Origin: an uncultured Bacilli bacterium
GTDB lineage: Bacteria; Bacillota_I; Bacilli_A; RF39; UBA660
NCBI GenBank assembly: GCA_934162445.1
Contig: CAKPIT010000003.1
Location: 62,001 to 126,000, forward strand
Direction: 5' to 3'
DNA length: 64,000 bases
Numbering within the stretch: position 1 is the stretch's first letter; the number at the start of each line of letters is the position of its first letter. Shown piece after piece: positions 35,859 through 44,854 of this stretch. The notes beneath the pieces were generated by a model. The model was not told the origin of the DNA. It saw nothing but the letters and a program-made list of their open reading frames with translations, and did no database searches. Position numbers and translations under genes: made by a program.

Positions 35859-36917
35859 ATGAAAGTAATATTAACAGGCGACCGTCCAACTGGAAATCTT
35901 CATTTAGGACACTATGTTGGTTCCTTAAAAAATAGAGTAGCCTTACAAAATAAAAATGATTATGATGCCATGTATGTCTTTATTGCTGATGTACAGGCTC
36001 TAACTGATAATTTTAAAAACCCTAAGAAAGTTCATGATAACATTAAAGAAGTAATGCTTGATTATCTATCAATAGGACTAGATCCTAATAAAGTTACTTT
36101 CTTTATTCAAAGTGAAGTTAGTGAATTATGTGAGTTAACAGTTTACTATATGAATTTAGTAACTCTATCTCGTCTAGAACGTAATCCGACAGTTAAACAA
36201 GAAATAAAACAAAAAGACTTTGCATCATCAATTCCTGTTGGGTTCTTAAATTATCCTATTAGTCAAACGGCCGATATAACTGCTTTTAAAGCTAATATTA
36301 TTCCTGTTGGCGAAGATCAATTACCAATGATTGAACAAGCCCGGGAAATTGTTAAAAGTTTTAATAACATCTATGGCGAAGTGTTAGTAGCTCCTGATGC
36401 TTTAATACCTGATAATAAAATATGTAGACGTCTTCCCGGCCTTGATGGTAAAAGTAAAATGAGTAAATCACTTGGTAACTGTATTTATCTAAAAGATGAT
36501 AGTGAAACTGTTAAGAAGAAAGTAATGAGTATGTACACAGATCCTAATCATATAAGAATAGAAGATGCTGGTAATACTAAAGATAATGCTGTCTTTACTT
36601 ATTTAGAGGCCTTTGCAACTGATGAACACTTTGAAAAATATTTACCAGAATATAAAAATCTTGATGAGTTAAAAGCCCATTATGAAAAGGGTGGTCTAGG
36701 AGATGTTACCATTAAAAAATTCCTTTATAATATTCTTGAAGATACTCTAAAACCAATAAGAGAAAGACGTAAATATTATGAAGAACATCTTGATTTAGTT
36801 GATCAAATTTTAAAAGAAGGTACTGCCAAAGCTCGTAAAGTTGCCCAAGATACTTTACATGAAGTAAAAAATAATATGTATTTAAATTATTTTGAAGGAG
36901 AAAACAATGAAAGATAA
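35859..36917 (+). CDS. trpS: Tryptophanyl-tRNA synthetase
   Basis: 352 residues. Class I signature GNLHLGHYVG near the N-terminus (HIGH), the Trp-binding GEDQLPMIEQAREI region, and KMSKS in DGKSKMSKSLGN. Slightly longer than usual (~330). Overlaps the next gene by 11 bases. Confidence 0.96.
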   Translation: MKVILTGDRPTGNLHLGHYVGSLKNRVALQNKNDYDAMYVFIADVQALTDNFKNPKKVHDNIKEVMLDYLSIGLDPNKVTFFIQSEVSELCELTVYYMNLVTLSRLERNPTVKQEIKQKDFASSIPVGFLNYPISQTADITAFKANIIPVGEDQLPMIEQAREIVKSFNNIYGEVLVAPDALIPDNKICRRLPGLDGKSKMSKSLGNCIYLKDDSETVKKKVMSMYTDPNHIRIEDAGNTKDNAVFTYLEAFATDEHFEKYLPEYKNLDELKAHYEKGGLGDVTIKKFLYNILEDTLKPIRERRKYYEEHLDLVDQILKEGTAKARKVAQDTLHEVKNNMYLNYFEGENNER

Positions 36918-37740
36918 AATTATTTTAGCTATTAAAGGCTTTTTTATGGGAATAGCCAATATTATTCCCGGTGTTAGTGGGGGAACTTTGGCCATCACCA
37001 TGGGAATTTATGAAGATTTAATAGAAGCCATTAGTCATTTTTTTTCCAAAATTAAAGAAAATTTTAAATTCTTAATTCCTGTTTTATTAGGAGCTGTTAT
37101 TTCCGTTATCTTAGGAAGTAGAGTTATCAGTTACTCATTAGAAAAATATCCACTTCCTACCATTATGTTCTTTATTGGCCTAATTTTAGGCGGAATTCCT
37201 ATGTTATATAAAAAAATTAAAGGAAATAGTAAACCTTCTAACATCTTCATCTTTATTTTAACATTTTCCCTAGTAATCGGTTTAATGTTTTTAAAAAGTG
37301 GTAACAATGTTAGTTTTACCAATATGAACATTATGGATTACATTCTCTTATTTATAGTAGGCGTAATAGCCTCAGCCACCATGATTATCCCGGGAATTAG
37401 TGGTAGTTTTATGTTAATGGTAATGGGCTATTATAAACCGATTTTACATACAATCAATAGTCTTACTAGTTTTCAAAATATTGTTCCAAATATGTTAATT
37501 TTAATTCCCTTTGGCCTTGGGGTTTTAGTAGGGTTAGTCTTAATTGCTAAAGTCTTAGAATACTTATTTAATAAATTTGAAGTTCCAACTTATTTTGGAA
37601 TCATTGGCTTTGTCTTAGCTAGTATCATCGGTATTTTTACCAGTACCGAAGGTTTAAGTTTCACCTTACCTCAAATTATTGTCAGTCTAATTCTATTTGT
37701 CATAGGATTTGTCATTGCCCTAAAATTAGGTGATGAATAG
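36907..37740 (+). CDS. DUF368 integral membrane protein
   Basis: About 277 residues, start ATG 36907 with AAGGAG upstream. DUF368 landmarks: GFFMGIANIIPGVSGGTLAI near the N-terminus, a second copy-like MIIPGISGSFMLMVMGYY, and seven to eight hydrophobic helices. DUF368 proteins have been linked to undecaprenyl-phosphate recycling (PopT/UptA-type), so a role in envelope lipid carrier flipping is plausible. Co-transcribed with trpS. Confidence 0.88.
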   Translation: MKDKIILAIKGFFMGIANIIPGVSGGTLAITMGIYEDLIEAISHFFSKIKENFKFLIPVLLGAVISVILGSRVISYSLEKYPLPTIMFFIGLILGGIPMLYKKIKGNSKPSNIFIFILTFSLVIGLMFLKSGNNVSFTNMNIMDYILLFIVGVIASATMIIPGISGSFMLMVMGYYKPILHTINSLTSFQNIVPNMLILIPFGLGVLVGLVLIAKVLEYLFNKFEVPTYFGIIGFVLASIIGIFTSTEGLSFTLPQIIVSLILFVIGFVIALKLGDE

Positions 37741-37749
37741 TCTTTACAT

Positions 37750-37776
37750 AATAACACATTTTGTGTTATTATTTTT
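37750..37776 (+). terminator. Terminator after the DUF368 gene
   Basis: AATAACACA (37750-37758) / TGTGTTATT (37762-37770) followed by ATTTTT. Confidence 0.75.
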
Positions 37777-37795
37777 ATAAGGTAGGGTGTTATGT

Positions 37796-39643
37796 ATGAA
37801 ACAATCTATGAAGGAATCTATAAAGCAATTTTTTAAAAAATTAAATGAGACCAACATCTCAAAAAAGTATGTTATTATCGTTTTAGGAATCAGTATGTTA
37901 ATGGTTTGTAGTTATTTTTCTTATGCCATGTTTACCGTTTCTAAAGAAAAACAAAATGCTATTAAAATTGTTACTGGTAATTTAACATATAAACTAACAG
38001 TTAATGGTACAGAAACAACAAGTATCAGTGTACCGGCTAAAACTACTAGCGAATATACGGTTATTTTAACTAATCCTAATAGCAGAAAAGCCCGGTTTAA
38101 CTTTTATTATATTGAAACTACAGATGTTAAAAATTATCTTAATGTTGGCTATGTTACTAAATCAGGATCAAGTACGCTTCCAAGTGCCACTGGTACTAAT
38201 ATAAATCAAAATGCTAGTAATACTTACACCCTAAAAGTAACTAATAGTAGTTCATCTAGTAAAACTCTTAAATTAGGAGTAGAAGTAGGTCTTGATTATA
38301 ATAATTTGGCTCTTCCTACCTCATCTTCTCTTGGTGGAACGGCTAAAATTTTTAGTGAATATACAAATGGTACTACCACGATTGCTGAATATCTTCTTGC
38401 TGATAGTTCCAATAGTCTTGATACGAGTGACAGCGATCAAACCTTTATTACTGGTTCAAGCCCTAATAACTATATTTGGTACAGTGGTAAGATGTGGAAG
38501 GCTGTATCTATAAATACCTTCGACAACAGTGTTAAAGCAGTAACCGAAAACAGTATTTCCGTAATATCATATAACGAATCAGATGGTATTTTTGATGGCA
38601 GTTATATGGATAGTTGGTTAAATGATGAAACTGTTGATGGTTTCTTAGGTAACTTACGGGAACCAGAAAAATTTTTAAAATCTGATAGTGAATGGAATGC
38701 TACTGCTACCACTTCAACTAGTAAACCAGATGAGAGTAATGTAGTAACAAGAGTTGTTGGCTCCTTAAATTTATATGAATATACCATGAGTTATAAAAAT
38801 ACAACTAGCAGTAAAGGCTATTTAATGAACGGCAAGTCTTGGTGGTTAATAACTCCTGCTTACAATAATATTGTTAACTATGTTGATATCGATGGTCGTA
38901 TCGGTACTGATTCTCCTAGTATTGGTTATGGTATAAGACCTGCCGTTAATTTTGATGCAAGTATTCAAATTGCCAGTGGTAGTGGTACATCATCTAATCC
39001 ATATCGCCTAGAAGGTGATAATGATAGTGCTGTAAGTGATGAATTAAGTGCAAGGTATAGTGGTGAATATGTTGCATTTGGTAAGGGTGACAACAATTTA
39101 TACCGTATTGTCAGTCATGAAGTAGAAGGAACAACCAAAATAGTCAGTGTTAAACCTATCATTGATGAATCATCATCAGCTTATAAAGATCAATATGGTA
39201 ATTACATGTATCAAACTGATATTGGTATTGGTAATTTCTTAAATAATGATTTCCTATCTAACTATTTAGAAGATTATCAACCGAGCTTATTAGTAGAGAA
39301 TGCCGAGTGGTATTTTGGAACAGTTGCTAGTGGCGGTAGTTATAAATTAGCCAAATATCAAGGTATAGATGACGATACCCTAACTAATGATACTACTACT
39401 GCTAGAGTTGGTCTATTACGTTATGGTGAATTATTTGCAACCACAGGTAGTGATGATAACAATTTTGTTACTATTACTCCAATAAACACAACAACCATGC
39501 ACTACATTGGTAATTGCGATTGGGATCTGGAAATATCAACCACTGATGGTGCTGAAATCAAACCAGCCATGTTTATCATGGAAGGAATATATATTGTAGA
39601 AGGTAGTGGTACTAAAACTGATCCATTCATAATTAATGGTTAA
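37796..39643 (+). CDS. Large surface protein, SipW-dependent-type N-terminus, repeated C-terminal module
   Basis: About 615 residues, ATG 37796 after an AGGG site. The N-terminus is an unusual signal-anchor, SKKYVIIVLGISMLMVCSYFSYAMFTVSKEKQNAI, followed by a TasA/pilin-like beta region (IVTGNLTYKLTV). The rest is Ser/Thr/Asn-rich. Two modules near residues ~215-405 and ~415-615 share ends IQIASGSGTSSNPYRL and YIVEGSGTKTDPFII, indicating internal duplication with IRPAVNF / IKPAMFI motifs. Likely exported, cell-surface attached; function unknown. Likely minor pilin- or matrix-like (inference). Confidence 0.7.
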   Translation: MKQSMKESIKQFFKKLNETNISKKYVIIVLGISMLMVCSYFSYAMFTVSKEKQNAIKIVTGNLTYKLTVNGTETTSISVPAKTTSEYTVILTNPNSRKARFNFYYIETTDVKNYLNVGYVTKSGSSTLPSATGTNINQNASNTYTLKVTNSSSSSKTLKLGVEVGLDYNNLALPTSSSLGGTAKIFSEYTNGTTTIAEYLLADSSNSLDTSDSDQTFITGSSPNNYIWYSGKMWKAVSINTFDNSVKAVTENSISVISYNESDGIFDGSYMDSWLNDETVDGFLGNLREPEKFLKSDSEWNATATTSTSKPDESNVVTRVVGSLNLYEYTMSYKNTTSSKGYLMNGKSWWLITPAYNNIVNYVDIDGRIGTDSPSIGYGIRPAVNFDASIQIASGSGTSSNPYRLEGDNDSAVSDELSARYSGEYVAFGKGDNNLYRIVSHEVEGTTKIVSVKPIIDESSSAYKDQYGNYMYQTDIGIGNFLNNDFLSNYLEDYQPSLLVENAEWYFGTVASGGSYKLAKYQGIDDDTLTNDTTTARVGLLRYGELFATTGSDDNNFVTITPINTTTMHYIGNCDWDLEISTTDGAEIKPAMFIMEGIYIVEGSGTKTDPFIING

Positions 39644-39651
39644 TAAAACAT

Positions 39652-39679
39652 TTGACAAATCATTCATTTAGTGTAAAAT
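39652..39679 (+). promoter_or_regulatory. Sigma-A promoter of the threonine T-box transcript
   Basis: TTGACA at 39652-39657, 16-base spacer, TAAAAT at 39674-39679. Confidence 0.7.
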
Positions 39680-39689
39680 ATAGATTATA

Positions 39690-39890
39690 AATACATTTAC
39701 TTAAGGACTCGGTAAAAGCTGTCTTTTAGTTAAAGAGACTTAGTGGTTGGTGCAAACTAAGAAAAGCGCTTTTATTACTACCTTAAGGAGTAGAATTATG
39801 AAAAGTAATTCCGGTTACGGCCGTTATCGAAATTAAGTAAAATAAGGATGGTACCGCATAATTATGTTCCTGTTGGTATCATCTTTTTTT
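39690..39890 (+). promoter_or_regulatory. T-box riboswitch, threonine specifier (ACU)
   Basis: Stem I base CTTAAGG (39701-39707) pairs with CCTTAAG (39781-39787); the specifier loop on the 3' side holds ACT at 39777-39779 followed by a purine. The T-box sequence AAGGATGGTACCGC is at 39844-39857. The terminator pairs GATGGTACC (39847-39855) with GGTATCATC (39875-39883) before a T run. Uncharged tRNA-Thr should stabilise the antiterminator and turn on the downstream genes, thrS among them. Confidence 0.9.
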
Positions 39891-39909
39891 ATTGAGAGGA
39901 GTAAATTAT

Positions 39910-40398
39910 ATGGGAAAGAAAAAAGCTTACTATAAAAGCTTAAATGAATGTGAAAATATTCATGACTTTATGCGTAATCGCTGTAATGTTAAAAGTCATC
40001 ATCGTAAAAGGACCAGAATGCATCATAATGATATGGAACTATACTTAAGTGAACGAGGTGCCGTTCCTCCTAAAAACATTAATTTAAAAGTGGCTATGAA
40101 AGGTTTTGACTACAAATACGTTTTTGTCAAGGATGATGACAATAATATAAGGTGCTATCAAAATCCGTTAGCAACAACTAAAGAGGAATTATTAGGTGAA
40201 GAAGTTGATCAAAAAACTCTTCTAGAACGAAGACGAACTATTTTAAATGCTATGGGTTATGATTATGATCAAATAACTGGTGAAGTTAAAACCCTTGAAG
40301 AAATTAATCACGACCTAGAAGAAGAGGCTCTTTATATGTTAGAACCTACTGAAAAGAATAATCGTCATAAGGTACTTAGTAAAAAACATTATTATTAG
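39910..40398 (+). CDS. Hypothetical protein co-regulated with thrS
   Basis: About 162 residues, ATG 39910 with GAGAGGAG upstream. Basic, His-rich at the N-terminus (CNVKSHHRKRTRMHHND) with a compact charged middle; no membrane segment, no family recognised. It is the first gene behind the threonine T-box and 15 bases before thrS, so it is predicted to be induced by threonine starvation. Confidence 0.7.
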   Translation: MGKKKAYYKSLNECENIHDFMRNRCNVKSHHRKRTRMHHNDMELYLSERGAVPPKNINLKVAMKGFDYKYVFVKDDDNNIRCYQNPLATTKEELLGEEVDQKTLLERRRTILNAMGYDYDQITGEVKTLEEINHDLEEEALYMLEPTEKNNRHKVLSKKHYY

Positions 40399-40413
40399 AA
40401 AGAAGGAATAACT

Positions 40414-42171
40414 ATGATAAATATAAAAGAAGATAAAAATTTAATGCCCTTAAATCACAGCTGCGCCCATTTATTAGCAGAAGCTGTTAAGAAATTATAT
40501 CCAAATGCTAAATTTTGGGTAGGACCGGTTATTGATGAAGGCTTTTATTACGATATTGATTTAAATGGTAAAACTTTAACTGATGAAGATTTACCTAAAA
40601 TTGAAAAAGAAATGAAAAAAATTGCTAAAGGAAATAAAAGAATAATTCGTCATGAATTAACAAAAGAGGAAGCTTTAGAAGAATTTAAAGATGACCCTTA
40701 TAAAATAGATCTTATTAATGAATTTCCAACTGATGAAGTAATAACTTGTTATACTCAAGGTGATTTTACTGATTTATGCCGTGGCCCTCATGTTGAATCT
40801 ACTAAAGAATTACGCCATTTCAAATTATTAAAGTGTAGTGGTGCCTATTATAAAGGTGACTCTAAAAATAAAATGCTTCAAAGAATTTATGGTGTATGTT
40901 ATCAAAATGAAGAAGACTTAGCAGCACATTTGAAAGAGTTAGAAGAAGCTAAAGAGCGAGATCATCGTAAACTAGGTAAAGATTTAGGTATCTTTATGTT
41001 ATCTGACCTTGTTGGTCGTGGCTTACCATTATGGCTTCCTAATGGTTATACTTTATGGCGCACTATTCAAAATTATATAACCGAAAAAGAAGTTGCTCAT
41101 GGTTATAAACACGTTCATACCCCTGATCTTGGTAGTGTTGAATTATATAAAACATCAGGCCACTGGGATCATTATAAAGATGACATGTTTCCAGCTATGG
41201 AACTTGATGAAGAAAGTTATGTTCTTCGCCCAATGAACTGTCCTCATCACATGGTAATATATGGTAATAAACTTCATTCTTATCGTGACCTACCTATAAG
41301 AATTGCCGAGATTGCTAATGACTTCCGCTATGAAGCCGCCGGAGCTGTAAAAGGTATCGAACGGGCTAGATCTTTCACCCAAAATGACTCTCATATCTTC
41401 TGTACTAAAGACCAAATAGAAGAGGAATTTAAAGGCGTTTTAGACTTGATAATTGAAGTTTATAAAGACTTTAATATTGATATTACTAAACATAAATTTA
41501 GATTATCATTACGGGATAAAGATAATAAAGAAAAATATTTTGATGATGATAATATGTGGGATACAGCCGAAGGTGCTCTTCGTAAAGTTTTAACAGATTT
41601 AAAAGTGGATTTTATTGAAGCGAAAGGGGAAGCTGCTTTCTATGGTCCAAAACTTGATATTTTAATCAAGCCCGCTGTTGGTAATGAAGTAGCTATTCCA
41701 ACCATTCAATTAGATTTCCTTTTACCAAAAAGATTTAATTTAACTTACATCAACGAAAAAGGCGAAAAAGAAACACCCGTTGTTATTCACCGTGCTATTT
41801 TAGGTTCTCTTGATCGTTTTATTGCCTTTTTATTAGAAGAGACTAAAGGTAACTTACCACTTTGGTTAGCCCCAGTTGGTGTTGAAATTATTCCTGTTTC
41901 AAGTGAGCATCACTTAGAATACGCTGAAAAAGTTTACAACGCACTACTAAAAGCAAACATTAGAGTAGAACTTGATAGTCGTAATGAAAAATTAGGTTAT
42001 CGTCTAAGAGAAGCCCAAACTAGAAAAATTAACTATAATGTTATTCTTGGTGATAACGAAGTTGAAAATGAGACTATCAGTTATCGTCTATTTGGTCAAA
42101 AAGAAACAACAACCGTCTCATGTCAAGAATTCATTTCTATGTTAAAAGAAATAATAGAAGCAAAAAAATAA
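40414..42171 (+). CDS. thrS: Threonyl-tRNA synthetase lacking the TGS domain
   Basis: 585 residues, about 60 shorter than typical ThrRS because the N-terminal TGS domain is absent: the protein opens directly with the editing domain (LNHSCAHLLAEAVKKLYP, the HxxxH, then CRGPHV). Catalytic core has MNCPHHMVIY with zinc-ligand Cys, motif 2 FRYEAAGAVKGIERARSFTQND and motif 3 HRAILGSLDRFIAFL; the C-terminal anticodon-binding domain is present. Controlled by the T-box upstream. Confidence 0.94.
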   Translation: MINIKEDKNLMPLNHSCAHLLAEAVKKLYPNAKFWVGPVIDEGFYYDIDLNGKTLTDEDLPKIEKEMKKIAKGNKRIIRHELTKEEALEEFKDDPYKIDLINEFPTDEVITCYTQGDFTDLCRGPHVESTKELRHFKLLKCSGAYYKGDSKNKMLQRIYGVCYQNEEDLAAHLKELEEAKERDHRKLGKDLGIFMLSDLVGRGLPLWLPNGYTLWRTIQNYITEKEVAHGYKHVHTPDLGSVELYKTSGHWDHYKDDMFPAMELDEESYVLRPMNCPHHMVIYGNKLHSYRDLPIRIAEIANDFRYEAAGAVKGIERARSFTQNDSHIFCTKDQIEEEFKGVLDLIIEVYKDFNIDITKHKFRLSLRDKDNKEKYFDDDNMWDTAEGALRKVLTDLKVDFIEAKGEAAFYGPKLDILIKPAVGNEVAIPTIQLDFLLPKRFNLTYINEKGEKETPVVIHRAILGSLDRFIAFLLEETKGNLPLWLAPVGVEIIPVSSEHHLEYAEKVYNALLKANIRVELDSRNEKLGYRLREAQTRKINYNVILGDNEVENETISYRLFGQKETTTVSCQEFISMLKEIIEAKK

Positions 42172-42178
42172 TTCATAA

Positions 42179-42228
42179 AAAAAGATAGTAAGTCTATAAG
42201 AAAAAAACGGGACTATTACTATCTTTTT
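42179..42228. terminator. Bidirectional terminator between thrS and the YqfQ-like gene
   Basis: AAAAAGATAGTAA (42179-42191) pairs with TTACTATCTTTTT (42216-42228). Confidence 0.75.
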
Positions 42229-42484
42229 CTATTGATGTCGAATAATTATTAATTACTTGTTCTTCATTGACATTATTTTGACTATTATCATCATTACTAT
42301 TAACTGCACCGGCAATTTTAAAAAGGGTTCTAGCATTACTAACAAGAGGCTTTACTTGGTAAACAATTGGAATAATCTGATTAATAATTCCTAAGGTTTT
42401 CTGGGTATTATTCAAAAGTCCACTCCAATTAAGGCCTCTTCTTGGAATAAAACTATTCCCCCCTAAATTATACTGATTATACAT
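42194..42484 (-). CDS. YqfQ/VrrA-like small protein
   Basis: 96 residues, minus strand, ATG at 42484 with AAAGGTG upstream. The start (MYNQYNLGGNSFIPRRGLNWSGLLNNTQKTLGIINQIIPIVYQVKPLV) fits the YqfQ family of short, Asn/Gly-rich Bacillota proteins, some of which are spore associated. The C-terminal tail is Asn/Ser-rich. Function unknown. Lies between thrS and the pilC operon, on the opposite strand. Confidence 0.55.
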   Translation of the reverse strand: MYNQYNLGGNSFIPRRGLNWSGLLNNTQKTLGIINQIIPIVYQVKPLVSNARTLFKIAGAVNSNDDNSQNNVNEEQVINNYSTSIEKDSNSPVFFL

Positions 42485-42524
42485 TTTTATCACCTTTACT
42501 TTAATATATGTTACTTTTTTCTAC

Positions 42525-42552
42525 TTGTGCATCTATAATTTTATGATATAAT
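42525..42552 (+). promoter_or_regulatory. Promoter of the pilC-pilD operon
   Basis: TTGTGC at 42525-42530, 16-base spacer, TATAAT at 42547-42552 with extended TG. Confidence 0.6.
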
Positions 42553-42577
42553 AAATATAAGAATAAGGAGGGAAGCT

Positions 42578-44032
42578 ATGGAACTATTTATGAAACCATT
42601 TATCATAATTTATCATATAGTTCACCATATCCTTTTATCTCCGAAACGAATCTTAAATTATGCTTATACTGGCTTTTTAGCTATTGTTGATCGCATTAGT
42701 AGGGGGAAAGTTAGCGAAAAACGAGCTAAAGAACAAAAAGATCAAGAAGCCATCTTAGAAGTAGCCACAATGATGAGTGAAGAAAAGAAAAATAGTACGG
42801 AAAAACTTAATCTTTCCAAAGAACCTATTGTCTCATTTAGATATAAAGCTAAAGGAAGCAACGGTAAAGTCTTTAATGGAACTTTTGAAGGTCCAAGTAA
42901 AGAAGAAGTTAAATCTTTCCTTGAAAATGAAGGCTATGAAGTTCTTAGTGTTAGTCCAAGAAGTGCTCTTGATATTGATATAAATATTGGTGGTAAATTT
43001 AAAGCCTCAGCCTTAGCTTTTTCCCTTACCCAGCTATCTACCTATATTAAAGCTGGTATTCCTTTGATTGATGCTGTTCGTCTTTTAGAAAAACAAAGTG
43101 AAAACAAAGAACAAAAGAAAGTTTATCAAAAAATTGTTTATGAACTACTAAAAGGTGAAAATCTTTCAACTGCTTTATCTAAACAAAAAGATAAATTTCC
43201 CAATTTATTAATCAATATGGTTAAAACTGCTGAATTAACCGGTGATTTAACGACCGTTTTAGATGATATGGCTGATTATTATACTTCCAAAGAAGAAACA
43301 AGAAAACAAATGATTTCTGCTATGACTTATCCGATCATTGTCTTAACAATAGCCATCGGTGTTATCATCTTTATTTTGACAACAATTGTTCCTAAATTCG
43401 TTGAAATGTATGAAGATAATGACGCTAAAATCCCCGGTATTACCCGCTTTGTTATGAACGTATCTAACTTCATCGTTCATAATTATCTTCTTTTAATCTT
43501 TATTATTTTCCTTGTTGTTGTTTTCTTTATTTATTTTTATAAACACAATAGAGCATTTCGTAAAATGATACAAATTTTAGTGATGCATACTCCTGTCTTT
43601 GGAAAAATCATCATTTATAACGAAGTCTTTAACTTCACTAAAACTTTTGCGTCTTTATTAAACCATGGTGTTTTTATAACTGATAGTATGGAAGTTTTAT
43701 CTAAAATAACTAATAACGAAGTTTATAAAGAATTGATTGCTAAAACAATCATCAATCTTAATAAAGGAAGTAACATTTCTGAATCGTTTAAAGGTAGTTG
43801 GGCTTTTCCCCCTGCTGCTTATGAAATGATTGTAACTGGTGAGAAAACTGGTCAATTAGGCTTAATGATGGAAAAAGTTGCAAATTACTATCAAGTTTTA
43901 CATAAAACAATTATTAAACAGCTAGAAAGTTTTATTGAACCAATTATGATTGCTTTTCTTGCTTTTATTGTTGGTACCATTTTACTTGCTATTGTTGTTC
44001 CAATGTTTGATATATATTCAAAAATCAGATAA
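42578..44032 (+). CDS. pilC: Type IV pilus / type II secretion inner membrane platform protein (PilC/GspF)
   Basis: 484 residues. An extra N-terminal ~85 residues precede the typical PilC N-domain (FRYKAKGSNGKVFNGTFEG). Two GspF repeats follow, each with a T2SSF helical block (LSTYIKAGIPLIDAVRLLEKQ and TFASLLNHGVFITDSMEVL, MVKTAELTGDL and MIVTGEKTGQL) and three membrane helices overall (~255-280, ~310-330, ~455-480). Works with a PilB/PilM-type ATPase, not seen in this window. Its partners are the prepilins at 4915 and 5505 and the peptidase next door. Confidence 0.93.
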   Translation: MELFMKPFIIIYHIVHHILLSPKRILNYAYTGFLAIVDRISRGKVSEKRAKEQKDQEAILEVATMMSEEKKNSTEKLNLSKEPIVSFRYKAKGSNGKVFNGTFEGPSKEEVKSFLENEGYEVLSVSPRSALDIDINIGGKFKASALAFSLTQLSTYIKAGIPLIDAVRLLEKQSENKEQKKVYQKIVYELLKGENLSTALSKQKDKFPNLLINMVKTAELTGDLTTVLDDMADYYTSKEETRKQMISAMTYPIIVLTIAIGVIIFILTTIVPKFVEMYEDNDAKIPGITRFVMNVSNFIVHNYLLLIFIIFLVVVFFIYFYKHNRAFRKMIQILVMHTPVFGKIIIYNEVFNFTKTFASLLNHGVFITDSMEVLSKITNNEVYKELIAKTIINLNKGSNISESFKGSWAFPPAAYEMIVTGEKTGQLGLMMEKVANYYQVLHKTIIKQLESFIEPIMIAFLAFIVGTILLAIVVPMFDIYSKIR

Positions 44033-44047
44033 GAAAAGGTGTGTCGT

Positions 44048-44824
44048 ATGGAAGGTGTATATATAATTTGTTTTTTTATAACAGGACTCTTTTTCGGGTC
44101 TTTCTTTTGCTGTTTAGGGACAAGATTAATTACTAAAGATAATTTTATCACTGGTAAAAGCAAATGCGATAACTGTTCTCATCCTTTAAAGTATTACGAT
44201 ATGATTCCTGTTATCAGTTATCTTCTCTTAAAAGGAAAGTGCCGTTATTGTCATCAAAAAATAAGTATTCTAAGTACTTTTATTGAACTTAGTTGTGGTC
44301 TTTGTTTTGCGATTTCCTATTACAGTTTTGGTTTTAGTCTAAATCTTTTACTATCTCTTGTTCTAGTTAGTCTTTCTATGATTATTTTTACAACTGATCT
44401 TAAAGCTTTAATTATTCCTGATGAAGTTTTAATTGTAAGTAGCCTCTTAATTCTTATTTTAAAATTTTTAATAGGGGGCATTAATCTTGTTATAACCTCC
44501 CTTATTGGTGGCATTTTTCTTTTTGCTTTTATGTTTATGTTAATGAAGTTTGGTGAAAATTTATTTAAAAAAGAAGCTCTTGGAGGCGGGGATGTTAAAC
44601 TCCTTTTTGTGCTAGGCCTTTTACAAGAAGCTCTTCCCACTTTAATCAGTATTTTTTTAGCCAGTTTTATTGCTCTTCCTATTTCTCTTTATTTACTTTA
44701 TAAAAATAAGGAACATGTTATTCCCTTTGGGCCATTTCTCTTAATTGGCTTTATGCTTACTTTTTTTATGAAACTAACAACTAATGATATTTTAACTTTC
44801 TTTTCTATTAATTACATGTTATAA
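44048..44824 (+). CDS. pilD: Prepilin peptidase / N-methyltransferase (PilD/GspO family)
   Basis: About 258 residues, ATG 44048 with AAAGGTG upstream. The N-terminal cytoplasmic loop has the tetra-Cys motif SKCDNCSHP and KCRYCHQK; the catalytic aspartates are in TTDLKALIIPDE and GGGDVKLL. Six to eight membrane helices. Cleaves leaders at G|F and N-methylates the new Phe. Follows pilC by 15 bases. Confidence 0.93.
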   Translation: MEGVYIICFFITGLFFGSFFCCLGTRLITKDNFITGKSKCDNCSHPLKYYDMIPVISYLLLKGKCRYCHQKISILSTFIELSCGLCFAISYYSFGFSLNLLLSLVLVSLSMIIFTTDLKALIIPDEVLIVSSLLILILKFLIGGINLVITSLIGGIFLFAFMFMLMKFGENLFKKEALGGGDVKLLFVLGLLQEALPTLISIFLASFIALPISLYLLYKNKEHVIPFGPFLLIGFMLTFFMKLTTNDILTFFSINYML

Positions 44825-44854
44825 TAACCCCTGTAGATTAAAAGGAGGCTTAAA

